12,008 nt of DNA from Chloroflexota bacterium (GTDB lineage Bacteria > Chloroflexota > Dehalococcoidia > SM23-28-2). The stretch is taken from NCBI GenBank assembly GCA_030691665.1, contig JAUYDU010000065.1, forward strand, positions 1-12,008. The letters run 5' to 3'. The notes under the pieces are model-generated. The model did no database searches. It saw only the letters and a program-made list of their open reading frames with translations, and had not been told where the DNA came from. Position 1 is the first letter of the stretch; each line of letters starts with the position of its first letter. Made by a program: the position numbers and the translations under genes. Positions 5,768 to 12,008 of the stretch are shown here, in pieces.

Positions 5768-7765
5768 ATGGAGCAGGCGACGGCAAGGATGAAAGCGATC
5801 CTTTGGCGGACAAGCGGTGTGGGCGGCCGCCTCCTGGGGCTTCGAAAGAGCCTTCAGTGGCGGGTGCTGACACTGGTGACTATTGGCTTGGCAGTCATAT
5901 TGGGCGCCTTCAGCGTGACCAGCCTGCTGGCCGTCGACGAAAGCACCGACCGCGCCCTGGCTGAACGGGAAGCACTAGCCGAGACCACCGCCGGACACGT
6001 GGACTACGTGATCACCCAGAACCTGCGCGCCCTGGACGAAGTGCCCTTCGCCGAGGGGTTCGATCTGGAGGATGCCGATACTCAGCCCGAAAGGGATGCC
6101 CTGCGCCGCACCTACTTTACGTCCATCTTCAGCGGGGGGGTCTACTTGCTGAGCCAGCAGGGCCACGTTCTGTGGGTTGAGCCCGCTCACGCGGTCGCCT
6201 TGGGAACCGACCTTTTGTCCTCTCCGCATGTGCTCCAGGCGCTGGAAAGCGCAAAGCCAGCCGTCTCTGGGCTGACCACCGGCCTCGTCGGCGGCGGACC
6301 GGCTGTGTCGATAGTTAGCCCCGTTCGGAGCCCTAGCGGCCAGCTTGTCGGCCTGGTAGGTGGCGATATCGACCTGATGGGTTCCTATTTGCGGGATGTC
6401 GTCCGTTACTCCGCCCTGGGCCGGACGGGCTACGCCCAAATCGTGGACGGTCAGGGGGTCGTCCTGGCCAGCACCCGCTTGGGAGAAGTTCTTCAGAAAA
6501 ATGAGCGCCAGAACGAGCTAGCAACGCTCATCCAGGAGGGGCGAACGGCCTCGGCCACCTGCCATGACTGCGGGCAGGAGACCGCTGGCGTCGGCAGGGA
6601 GGCCGAAGTGATAGCTTTCTCACCCCTCGTCTCTGCCCCTTGGGGAGTAGTCATTCGCCAGGCTGAGTCGGAAGCCCTTGCCCCCGCTCGCCGGCTCAGG
6701 GAGCGGGCTATGTGGCTGGGAATCGCCAGCTTTGGCTTGGCGCTGCTTTTCGCCTGGGGCACCGTGCGCAGCGTGACTAGGCCCATCAGCGTCCTCACCC
6801 AGGCAGCCCAAAAGATCGCTTCCGGCGAGCTGTCCGAGCGCGTGCCCGACTTGGGGGAGGACGAGATCGGCCGCCTGGCGCGCGCTTTCGAGACGATGCG
6901 CACCAAACTGAAAGCATCGCTGGAGCACACTCAGGCCTGGAGCAAGGAGCTGGAGAGGCGCGTTCGACAGCGCACTCGAGAGCTGGAGGCCTCGCGGGAT
7001 CATCTCCGACAGGTGGCGGAGGAGAACGCCGCCCTCTACGAGGAGCTAAAGCAGAAAGAGGCGCTGCGGGGTCAACTTCTCAAGAAGGTAATCACCGCCC
7101 AGGAGGAGGAGCGCCGGCGCATCGCCAGGGAGCTTCACGATGAGACCAGTCAGGCCCTTGCCGCCCTGGCCGTTGGCCTGGAGACGGTCACTCTGAGAAG
7201 CCCGCTGCGCAAAGCCGAGGTCAAGGAAAAGCTGGCGGGCCTGCAGGGGCTGGCCGTGCAGACCCTCGAAGGAGTGCATAACCTGGTCTATGACCTGCGC
7301 CCCTCCATCCTCGACGACCTGGGGCTGGTGGCCAGCCTCCAGTGGTACGCAGAGAATCGATTGCAACCAACGGGGGTTGCGGTTCACCTGGAGGTCAGCG
7401 GCCAGGAGAGAAGGCTCCCTGCCGAGATCGAGACCGCCCTGTTCCGCATCGGCCAGGAGGCCATCTCGAACATCGTTCGTCACGCCGAGGCCGCCAACGT
7501 GTTTGTGAGCGTGGACTTCGAGGACAGCGCCATCGCCCTGGATGTGGAGGACGATGGCAAGGGATTCGCTGTGGACGCCGTGGCCGAGCCACCGGCTGGC
7601 CCCACAGGCTGGGGAATCCTGGGCATGAAAGAGCGAACTGCCCTTCTGGGGGGCGCCGTGGGGATAACCTCCCAGCCCGGTGGTGGGACCCATGTGCAGG
7701 TGAAGATTCCCCTGGATGAGAGGAAGCGGAACGGTGAACAAGATTCGGGTGGTCATAGCCGATGA
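5768..7765 (+). CDS. NarX/LiaS-type sensor histidine kinase with extracytoplasmic cache-like domain
   Basis: Order of domains in 665 residues: helix 1 (33-55), large extracytoplasmic sensor resembling PDC/dCache (56-310), helix 2 (313-333), HAMP (about 334-385), coiled coil (385-440), HisKA_3 dimerisation domain with the phosphorylated His457 in RELHDETSQALAAL, and an ATPase domain with N-box around Asn568, DDGKGF (595-600) and GWGILGMKER (614-623). Kinases of this type phosphorylate LuxR-type regulators, and the gene for one overlaps its 3' end. The sensor part holds an unusual Cys-His-Asp-Cys at 265-268, which could sense redox state or bind metal or haem; it is not CXXCH. The start follows the cytochrome b stop by 1 base. 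Location suggests control of the cytochrome modules. Confidence 0.92.
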   Translation: MEQATARMKAILWRTSGVGGRLLGLRKSLQWRVLTLVTIGLAVILGAFSVTSLLAVDESTDRALAEREALAETTAGHVDYVITQNLRALDEVPFAEGFDLEDADTQPERDALRRTYFTSIFSGGVYLLSQQGHVLWVEPAHAVALGTDLLSSPHVLQALESAKPAVSGLTTGLVGGGPAVSIVSPVRSPSGQLVGLVGGDIDLMGSYLRDVVRYSALGRTGYAQIVDGQGVVLASTRLGEVLQKNERQNELATLIQEGRTASATCHDCGQETAGVGREAEVIAFSPLVSAPWGVVIRQAESEALAPARRLRERAMWLGIASFGLALLFAWGTVRSVTRPISVLTQAAQKIASGELSERVPDLGEDEIGRLARAFETMRTKLKASLEHTQAWSKELERRVRQRTRELEASRDHLRQVAEENAALYEELKQKEALRGQLLKKVITAQEEERRRIARELHDETSQALAALAVGLETVTLRSPLRKAEVKEKLAGLQGLAVQTLEGVHNLVYDLRPSILDDLGLVASLQWYAENRLQPTGVAVHLEVSGQERRLPAEIETALFRIGQEAISNIVRHAEAANVFVSVDFEDSAIALDVEDDGKGFAVDAVAEPPAGPTGWGILGMKERTALLGGAVGITSQPGGGTHVQVKIPLDERKRNGEQDSGGHSR

Positions 7766-8393
7766 CCACGCTGTCCTGAGGGACGGCATTCGGGCCTTGC
7801 TGAGCCTGTACGACGACATGGAGGTCGTGGGCGAAGCAGAGGACGGCGTAGAGGCGGTCGAAAAGGTGAGCCGCCTGCGGCCCGATGTGGTGCTGATGGA
7901 CATCGCCATGCCCCGCCTGGGCGGGCTGGAGGCCGCCCTGGAGCTACGACAGCGCAAGATCCCCACCAAAGTCCTTGTCCTGACCCAGTACGACAACAAG
8001 GAGTACATCTTCCACATGCTTAAAGCCGGAGCCTCCGGATACATCCTCAAGAAAGCGGCCGGCACCGACCTCGTCTCGGCCATTCGGGCGGTGCACTCCG
8101 GTCAATCCTTCCTCTACCCCTCGGTGGCCAAGGCGGTGGTCGACCGCTACCTGCGAAGTGAGGATGGCGAGCAGCCCGAGTCTCTCTACGACCGCCTCAC
8201 CGACCGGGAGAAGGAGATCCTCAAGTTGCTGGCCGAAGGGCGCAGCAACCGTGAGATCGCCGAGTTGCTCTGCCTGAGCATCAAGACTGTCATGGGCCAT
8301 CGGGCCAACCTAATGGAGAAGCTGGAGCTGCATAACCGTACGGAGCTTGTCAAGCTCGCCATTCGCATTGGACTGGTAGATGTGGGACGGTAG
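7734..8393 (+). CDS. NarL/FixJ-family response regulator (receiver plus LuxR HTH)
   Basis: From GTG 7734 the product is 219 residues. Receiver landmarks are complete: Asp10-Asp11, phosphoacceptor Asp56 (VLMDIAMP), Thr84 and Lys106 (YILKK). A LuxR-type helix-turn-helix follows at about 152-215 (LTDREKEILKLLAEGRSNREIAELL to the IKTVMGHR recognition helix). GTG 7734 is preferred to ATG 7716 because AGAGGAAG at 7720-7727 is well placed for it and the protein then begins VNKIRVVIADDH, as usual for the family. It overlaps the kinase gene by 32 bases, so the two are translated together and are very probably cognate. Likely targets are the promoters of this cluster, including the dyad-rich spacer just downstream; that is inference. 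Confidence 0.93.
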   Translation: MNKIRVVIADDHAVLRDGIRALLSLYDDMEVVGEAEDGVEAVEKVSRLRPDVVLMDIAMPRLGGLEAALELRQRKIPTKVLVLTQYDNKEYIFHMLKAGASGYILKKAAGTDLVSAIRAVHSGQSFLYPSVAKAVVDRYLRSEDGEQPESLYDRLTDREKEILKLLAEGRSNREIAELLCLSIKTVMGHRANLMEKLELHNRTELVKLAIRIGLVDVGR

Positions 8394-8459
8394 TCACAGG
8401 CAACTAGCAGCAGGAATCCCCGCCGGCCATCCGACAGCGCTGGTTCAGCTCTCTCTCGG

Positions 8460-8550
8460 GTTGCCAGCTCGCAGGTGTAACTCTTCTGTTACGTCTGGCA
8501 ACCGCTGGCGTTACCTCCCAGGCCTATTATTGAGAGTGGGGAAGGGTAAC
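8460..8550. promoter_or_regulatory. Dyad-rich spacer after the response regulator
   Basis: The 209-base gap after the regulator gene contains nested inverted repeats. GTTGCCAG at 8460-8467 matches CTGGCAAC at 8495-8502. Inside, a 10-bp stem with two wobbles (8472-8481/8488-8497) centres on GTAAC-6-GTTAC. Further on, GTTACC at 8510-8515 mirrors GGTAAC at 8545-8550. TATTAT at 8525-8530 could be a -10 box but lacks a clear -35 at standard spacing. The hairpin has no U-tract. An operator region for the neighbouring LuxR-type regulator, driving the downstream block, fits the position. Confidence 0.4.
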
Positions 8551-8602
8551 TCAAGAGCGATTTCCCCCGCGAGCGCCCAGCGGAGGCCGAGGAGGACCCG
8601 AC

Positions 8603-8908
8603 GTGAGGCGGAGGTACAGGCCCGGGGAGGCTGTTCGAGCCGGAACGTACTGGAACAGCAAGACCTGGGAATTCGTCACCATCGCCCAGGACGGCGAGGC
8701 CCTGCCGACGAGGGAGGGCGTGAGCTACTATCGGGCGCCCCTGCCCCTGGTCTTCGTGGCAGGGCCCTTTGTCGGCCTGGCGTTCATCGTCTTCCTTCCC
8801 ATTGCGGTGCCAGCGCTGCTCATCTATCGCGCTCTGGTCAGCGCGGCCAGGGCGGTGTCCTGGGCCTTCAGGAGAGCGGGCGAGGGCAGGGCCCGCGCCG
8901 GCCACTAG
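8603..8908 (+). CDS. Small membrane protein, PGEAV-AGTYWNSK family (copy 1)
   Basis: The 101-residue protein starts at GTG 8603, with GAGGAGG at 8589-8595 in ideal position. A soluble N-terminus of about 45 residues (PGEAVRAGTYWNSK, then GVSYYRAPLPLV) leads into a 30-residue hydrophobic stretch (47-77) that could be one long helix or a tight hairpin broken by prolines and glycines. An arginine-rich tail follows. It is a close paralogue of the gene at 9152: about 49 of the first 70 residues are identical without gaps. I do not recognise the family. Position between the two-component system and a secreted cytochrome suggests a role in the same redox pathway. Confidence 0.8.
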   Translation: MRRRYRPGEAVRAGTYWNSKTWEFVTIAQDGEALPTREGVSYYRAPLPLVFVAGPFVGLAFIVFLPIAVPALLIYRALVSAARAVSWAFRRAGEGRARAGH

Positions 8909-8941
8909 CCGCGACCGCAGAGGTCGCGGGAGCCCGGGCTC
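8909..8941 (+). repeat. Hairpin directly after copy 1, plus 12-bp palindrome
   Basis: CCGCGACC (8909-8916) and GGTCGCGG (8922-8929) form a perfect 8-bp stem with a 5-base loop beginning at the first base after the stop codon. A perfect palindrome GAGCCCGGGCTC follows at 8930-8941. There is no run of T, so termination would be weak; an mRNA 3'-end stabiliser is equally likely. Confidence 0.45.
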
Positions 8942-9000
8942 GAGGATGGAGCACAGCGACAGCGTGGCTGGCTGGTAGGGCTTCGCCCCGAGCAACTTCC

Positions 9001-9029
9001 CCCGGCGAAAACAGGGCGGTTTTGCCGGG
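9001..9029 (+). repeat. Strong stem-loop in the spacer between the twin genes
   Basis: CCCGGC-g-AAAAC (9001-9012) pairs with GTTTT-GCCGGG (9019-9029): 11 bp with one bulged G and a 6-base loop. No T-run follows on the + strand. It could be a terminator variant or a processing site separating the two twin genes. Confidence 0.45.
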
Positions 9030-9057
9030 CAGTTCAGGGCATTTCCGAACCTCTCCT

Positions 9058-9095
9058 CCCGCCACTTGCCTCATGTCTGATCTGAGGGTGGCGGG
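9058..9095. repeat. 8-bp inverted repeat upstream of twin copy 2
   Basis: CCCGCCAC at 9058-9065 and GTGGCGGG at 9088-9095 are perfect inverted copies 22 bases apart. TATCG/CGATA (9097-9101/9111-9115) follows before the ribosome binding site of the next gene. It could be an operator or a leader hairpin; no promoter boxes are clear. Confidence 0.3.
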
Positions 9096-9151
9096 TTATC
9101 GTGATAGTGGCGATAGAGCCACGACGTCACGAGAAGGAGGGGAGGTTCGAG

Positions 9152-9460
9152 ATGCGACGCAAGTACTACCCCGGCGAGGCTGTTCCCGCTGGCACCTACT
9201 GGAACAGCAAGAGCCTGGAGATGGCGACCATCTCCGAGGACGACGAGAACCTGCCAGCCGGCGAGGGAGTTACCTACTACCGAGCGCCATTGCCCCTGGT
9301 TCTGCTATTGGGCCCGCTGGTCGGATTGGCGTTCGTCATCTTCCTGCCGTTCGCGGTGCCGGCGATAGCGATCCACGCCCTCGCTACCAGAGCCTGGCGG
9401 GCGACGCCCTGGGCGGCTCGCCAGAGGGGAGCGGGCGCCAAGGTCCGCTCCGGGCGCTAA
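9152..9460 (+). CDS. Small membrane protein, PGEAV-AGTYWNSK family (copy 2)
   Basis: The 102-residue product from ATG 9152 matches copy 1 (8603-8908) without gaps over its first 70 residues: MRRKYYPGEAVPAGTYWNSK, GVTYYRAPLPLV, then a hydrophobic 47-77 segment rich in Gly and Pro. A long purine-rich ribosome binding site (AAGGAGGGGAGG, 9134-9145) fixes this start and argues against the in-frame GTG at 9101. The C-terminal tail is basic and diverged from copy 1, and the middle part (residues 21-33) is more acidic here. The pair arose by tandem duplication. Unknown function; next to the six-haem cytochrome gene. Confidence 0.82.
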   Translation: MRRKYYPGEAVPAGTYWNSKSLEMATISEDDENLPAGEGVTYYRAPLPLVLLLGPLVGLAFVIFLPFAVPAIAIHALATRAWRATPWAARQRGAGAKVRSGR

Positions 9461-9542
9461 CTGCAAGTAGATTCTGGTCTGGCCGGGGCGCTACGCAGAC
9501 GGCGCTACGGCTTGCTGGGCGGCGGGGGGAGGTTGGGCAGCC

Positions 9543-10220
9543 ATGAGGCGAATTGTCCCGCCGCTGGCCGTGGCCGTAGCGATGCTGTTGGCGTTGGGCG
9601 CCTATGGCGCCTTTGGCCAGCAGGGCCACGTCATCGGCAGCAAGCACGACCTGGCCTCGCCCGGTGTCGCGGCCTGTGAGCAATGTCATATCCCCCACGA
9701 CGCCTACGGCGACTACCTGTGGGCGAGAGGGCCCAACCCGGCGGGAGAAACCTATGTGGGGGTCAGGCCCTTGTGCTATAGCTGTCACGATGGCACGGTC
9801 ACCGAGGAGGGGCGCTACGCCTTCGACGAGACCCTGAGCCAGCACCCCACCGTCCCTGGCGAACCCAGCAAGGACTGCGACATGTGCCACAATGCCCACA
9901 CCCCTGAGTACGGCAACTTCCTCCTCTTCCCCTCCGGGGCCAACCTCTGCCGGTCTTGCCACGGAAAAGCTGGCCCAACCGATCATCCGGTGGACGTGGA
10001 TGCCGCGGTCGCTCCCCTCGACTCTCAGTGGAACCCCAGTACGGGCGACCTTAGCGGCACCAGGCTGTGGGATGCCGCCGGAGCGGGGCCTGGGAACCAG
10101 GTGAAGTGCCTAAGCTGCCACTCGGCCCACGGCGGCCTCGAGGGCAGCGATCTGAGCACCATGCCCTACCGCGATCCGACCAGCACGATTTCGCCGCTGT
10201 GCCAGAACTGTCACCCATGA
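9543..10220 (+). CDS. Secreted six-haem cytochrome c (doubled-CXXCH type)
   Basis: The 225-residue protein has a signal peptide (1-25, cleavage likely before QQGH) and six CXXCH sites at about 45, 78, 112, 136, 189 and 220, the last ending one residue from the C-terminus. CDMCHNAHTPEYGNFLLF followed by LCRSCH is the doubled-CXXCH pattern of multihaem cytochromes involved in extracellular or periplasmic electron transfer. GSKHDL---G-AACEQCHIPHD near the start is also typical of that group. There is no membrane anchor, so it is soluble, periplasmic or extracellular. GGGGGAGG at 9525-9532 serves ATG 9543. It is a natural electron acceptor for the anchored nine-haem proteins; whether it polymerises into filaments cannot be told from sequence. 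Confidence 0.9.
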   Translation: MRRIVPPLAVAVAMLLALGAYGAFGQQGHVIGSKHDLASPGVAACEQCHIPHDAYGDYLWARGPNPAGETYVGVRPLCYSCHDGTVTEEGRYAFDETLSQHPTVPGEPSKDCDMCHNAHTPEYGNFLLFPSGANLCRSCHGKAGPTDHPVDVDAAVAPLDSQWNPSTGDLSGTRLWDAAGAGPGNQVKCLSCHSAHGGLEGSDLSTMPYRDPTSTISPLCQNCHP

Positions 10221-10269
10221 CCGAAGGCTCTATGACCATGACTACCGAGGTTAGGGAGGGGCAGCCTCG

Positions 10270-11340
10270 ATGAAGCAGGGACCGATGCCGCTGTGGGGCA
10301 GCCGCTTCCGGCGATGGATTGGGGAGCGGATGCAGGCCCTTGGCCGCCAGCGATGGCTGTTGGTCGCCCTGGGGCTGGTGGCCCTGCTGGGTCTCGTGGT
10401 ATATCTTGTAGCCTTCTTCCCCCAAAGAGCCAGCAATCCTCGGGTCACCACCTCCGTCTTTCAAGCGGCGCTGATGGAGCATCTGCAAGCGCCCCAGCCG
10501 CTGGATGGCCAGCCACCCATCACCTGGAACCAGCCAGCCGGCATGGCCGTGCTCCACGGAACCAGATTCGTCCTTGACACCGGCAACGACCGCATTCTCG
10601 AGCTTGACGATGCTGGCGCCGTCCGCGCCATCATCGACCGGACGATCGACGAACGTGTGGCTCTCCAGGGCCCGATGGCTATCGCCTCCGATGGCGAGTA
10701 CCTCTACGTGGCCAACTCCGGCGCGCATCAGATCCTGGTGCTGACCCCGGCCGGGCAAGTGGTGAAGGCCATCGATCTGGCCAATCCGGAGGCCCCCGAT
10801 GGCGTGCCGCCTCGCCCCATCGGCCTGGCGGTCGCTGCCAACGGCGACATCCTCGTCTCGGACGCTGCTAGCCACCGCGTGCTGCGCTACGACCCCGACG
10901 GTCGCCTCCTCCAGGCGATCGGTGCCGGCAAGCGCGAGTCTGGCACGAAGGGATTCAATACGCCTGGCGGCATCGCCATCGATGCGGCGGGCAACATCTA
11001 CGTTGTGGATATCCTCAATGGGCGGGTCGTCCAGCTTTCCCCGGACGGTGCGTTCCTCGGCCAGTTCGGCGAGCTGGGCGACACGGCTGGCACCTTCTCC
11101 CGGCCCAAGGAGGTAGCCATCGACGCGACCGGAAAGGTCTATGTGAGCGACGGTCTGCTGGCCGCCGTCCAGGTGTTCGGCCCTCAGGGGGAGTACCTGG
11201 GGTTCATCGGCAGAGAGGAGCCAGGGGACAGCGACTCTGGCTCGCTCTTCCGGGCGCCTGCCGGACTGAAGGTCGCCGGCGACACCCTCTACGTCGTGGA
11301 TCGCTTCCTGGGGCTCTTCGCCTTCCAGGTTCTGCCGTAG
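10270..11340 (+). CDS. Membrane-anchored six-bladed NHL-repeat beta-propeller
   Basis: The 356-residue protein has an N-terminal basic region and one helix (29-49), so the rest is outside the membrane. About six NHL-type blades follow (roughly 87-125, 134-170, 183-220, 230-268, 278-315 and 329-356), recognisable by repeats such as P-GIAID--GNIYVVD--N-RV--, P--VAID--GKVYVSD, and IGLAVAANGDILVSDAASHRV. NHL propellers usually bind proteins or act as scaffolds. GGGAGGGG at about 10254-10261 serves ATG 10270; an in-frame Met lies five codons later. It follows the six-haem gene by 49 bases, so the two are likely co-expressed and the propeller may hold or export the cytochrome. That role is inferred. 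Confidence 0.88.
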   Translation: MKQGPMPLWGSRFRRWIGERMQALGRQRWLLVALGLVALLGLVVYLVAFFPQRASNPRVTTSVFQAALMEHLQAPQPLDGQPPITWNQPAGMAVLHGTRFVLDTGNDRILELDDAGAVRAIIDRTIDERVALQGPMAIASDGEYLYVANSGAHQILVLTPAGQVVKAIDLANPEAPDGVPPRPIGLAVAANGDILVSDAASHRVLRYDPDGRLLQAIGAGKRESGTKGFNTPGGIAIDAAGNIYVVDILNGRVVQLSPDGAFLGQFGELGDTAGTFSRPKEVAIDATGKVYVSDGLLAAVQVFGPQGEYLGFIGREEPGDSDSGSLFRAPAGLKVAGDTLYVVDRFLGLFAFQVLP

Positions 11341-11341
11341 G

Positions 11342-11728
11342 AGCCTGCCCCTCCCGCTCACCCACATCTCCTACCACTCGCCGGACGGCTTCGAGTGGGG
11401 CTACGCGGGCAGCGGGCCCGCCGACCTCGCACTCGCCATCCTGGCCGACTACTTCGATGAGCCAGCGGAGTTCGTGCTGGCGGCGCTGCGCTCAATGTGG
11501 ACGCCGCGCTCGAAGGCGGCCGCTCTCCACCAGTCGTTCAAGGAGCAGTTCGTGGCCACAGCGCACCGGGACGAATGGCAACTGCACAGCGACGAGATCG
11601 AGGCGTGGCTGCAAACCCCTGCCATCCAGACCCGGCTCGCTGAGCTGGCCCAGGAGGAAGACGAGCTGGCGGAGATCCGTCGGCTGGAAGAGGAGGCGGA
11701 ACGTGCCGACGCCGACGCTGCTGACTAG
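11342..11728 (+). pseudogene. 5'-truncated DUF6166-like gene
   Basis: The frame encodes HSPDGFEWGYAGSGPADLAL soon after 11370, then an ILADYF stretch, FKEQFVATAHRDEWQLHSDEIEAWL and a Glu-rich tail to TAG 11726-11728. This matches DUF6166, a small protein family of unknown function seen on phages, plasmids and integrative elements. Family members have roughly 40 residues before the HSP-GFEWGY core. Here that part is missing: the frame is open only from 11270, inside the NHL gene, and has no ATG, GTG or TTG before GTG 11474, which would remove the conserved core. The homology begins within a few bases of the NHL stop codon, so this looks like a gene cut by a rearrangement. A start at GTG 11474 or CTG 11345 is conceivable but weak. 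Confidence 0.65.
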
Positions 11729-12008
11729 GGAGCTCGAGCAGACATTGCCTGCCATCAAGAGCGGCGATAACGTCGCCAGAGTCAAGTACTTCACGCCCTG
11801 GTTCAACTGGACCTGGTACGCGGCCGAGGCCAGCGCGGAGCTCGGGGATGGCTCCGAGGTTCCGCTCAAAGACCCGCGGGCCAGCGATCGCGTGGACGTC
11901 GTGTTCTGGGGCGTGGTGTTCGGCCACGAAAAGGAGTACGGCTACTGGCGGCTCTCCGAGCTGGCCGAGATCCGGGGTCCGATGGGAATGATGATCGAGC
12001 GTGATCTC
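11703..12008 (+). CDS. DUF2958-like protein (partial, runs off window)
   Basis: From GTG 11703 the frame stays open to the window end (102 codons). It encodes MPTPTLLTRELEQTLPAI, then KYFTPWFNWTWYAAE, DVVFWGVVFGHEKEYGYWRL and SELAEIRGPMGMMIERDL. These are the hallmarks of DUF2958, a small family of unknown function usually found among plasmid and integrative-element genes. GAAGAGGAGG at 11687-11696 is a strong ribosome binding site with 6-base spacing. The start lies inside the preceding DUF6166-like frame, overlapping it by 26 bases, as expected for an operon of mobile-element genes. Probably only a few to some tens of residues are missing at the C-terminus. Confidence 0.8.
   Translation, partial: MPTPTLLTRELEQTLPAIKSGDNVARVKYFTPWFNWTWYAAEASAELGDGSEVPLKDPRASDRVDVVFWGVVFGHEKEYGYWRLSELAEIRGPMGMMIERDL

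Noticed and set aside
6560..6574. A haem c site in the kinase sensor domain
   Set aside because: The order is Cys-His-Asp-Cys-Gly, so the histidine does not follow the second cysteine and standard c-haem attachment is not expected.
7046..8083. 345-codon open frame on the - strand
   Set aside because: It is opposite the histidine kinase core and receiver domain, whose motifs are unmistakable.
8380..9546. 388-codon open + strand frame across both twin genes
   Set aside because: It is out of frame with the two conserved small proteins and would read through both hairpin-rich spacers. Its product is Arg/Gly/Ser low complexity. The twins match each other at protein level in their own frame, which shows which frame is under selection.
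10051..11367. 438-codon open frame on the - strand
   Set aside because: It lies wholly opposite the end of the six-haem gene and the NHL gene, has no recognisable domain, and its sequence is the low-complexity His/Arg/Gly-rich type produced by the complement of high-GC coding DNA.
1..12008. CRISPR arrays, tRNA or rRNA genes, insertion-sequence ends
   Set aside because: I saw no regularly spaced repeats, no cloverleaf-like T-loop sequence, no rRNA core sequence and no transposase frame in reading through the window.

Overview
The window reads as a high-GC bacterial (probably Chloroflexota-like, low confidence) respiratory locus. The taxonomic guess rests only on overall style: high GC with frequent AGG arginine codons, strong GGAGG-type ribosome binding sites, several GTG starts, and many-haem c-type cytochromes with C-terminal membrane anchors. 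No rRNA, tRNA or other phylogenetic marker is present. All supported genes lie on the + strand.

Left edge (1-287): a possible C-terminal scrap of an upstream gene, a textbook intrinsic terminator at 98-133, then a short spacer unusually dense in CTAG tetranucleotides and palindromes.

Main operon-like run (288-8393): (i) a standalone degenerate response-regulator receiver; (ii) three small related two-helix membrane proteins; (iii) two tandem copies of a two-gene module, each a nine-CXXCH cytochrome c with a C-terminal membrane anchor followed by a four-helix cytochrome b of the b561/FdnI/HydC type; (iv) a NarX/LiaS-type sensor histidine kinase with a large extracytoplasmic sensor domain, and its LuxR/NarL-type response regulator, which overlaps it. 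From 1688 on the genes are separated by 0-10 bp or overlap, so they are probably one transcription unit.

Second block (8603-11340): two closely related small membrane proteins beginning with the same PGEAV-AGTYWNSK stretch, a secreted six-haem cytochrome c with the doubled-CXXCH pattern, and a membrane-anchored six-bladed NHL propeller.

Right edge (11342-12008): a DUF6166-like fragment without a start, directly abutting the NHL stop codon, overlapped by a DUF2958-like gene that runs off the window. These families are typical of plasmids and integrative elements, so this probably marks a boundary with mobile DNA.

Working model (inference): the cytochrome b subunits take electrons from the membrane quinol pool and pass them to the nine-haem subunits outside the membrane. 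The hexahaem cytochrome may carry them onward to an extracellular or periplasmic acceptor. The kinase/regulator pair, and perhaps the degenerate receiver, would tune expression to acceptor or redox state. A nine-haem c domain paired with a b-type membrane domain matches the architecture of Geobacter CbcL, but here it is split into two genes and duplicated. The two modules, the small membrane proteins and the built-in two-component system are the best candidates for an under-described system.
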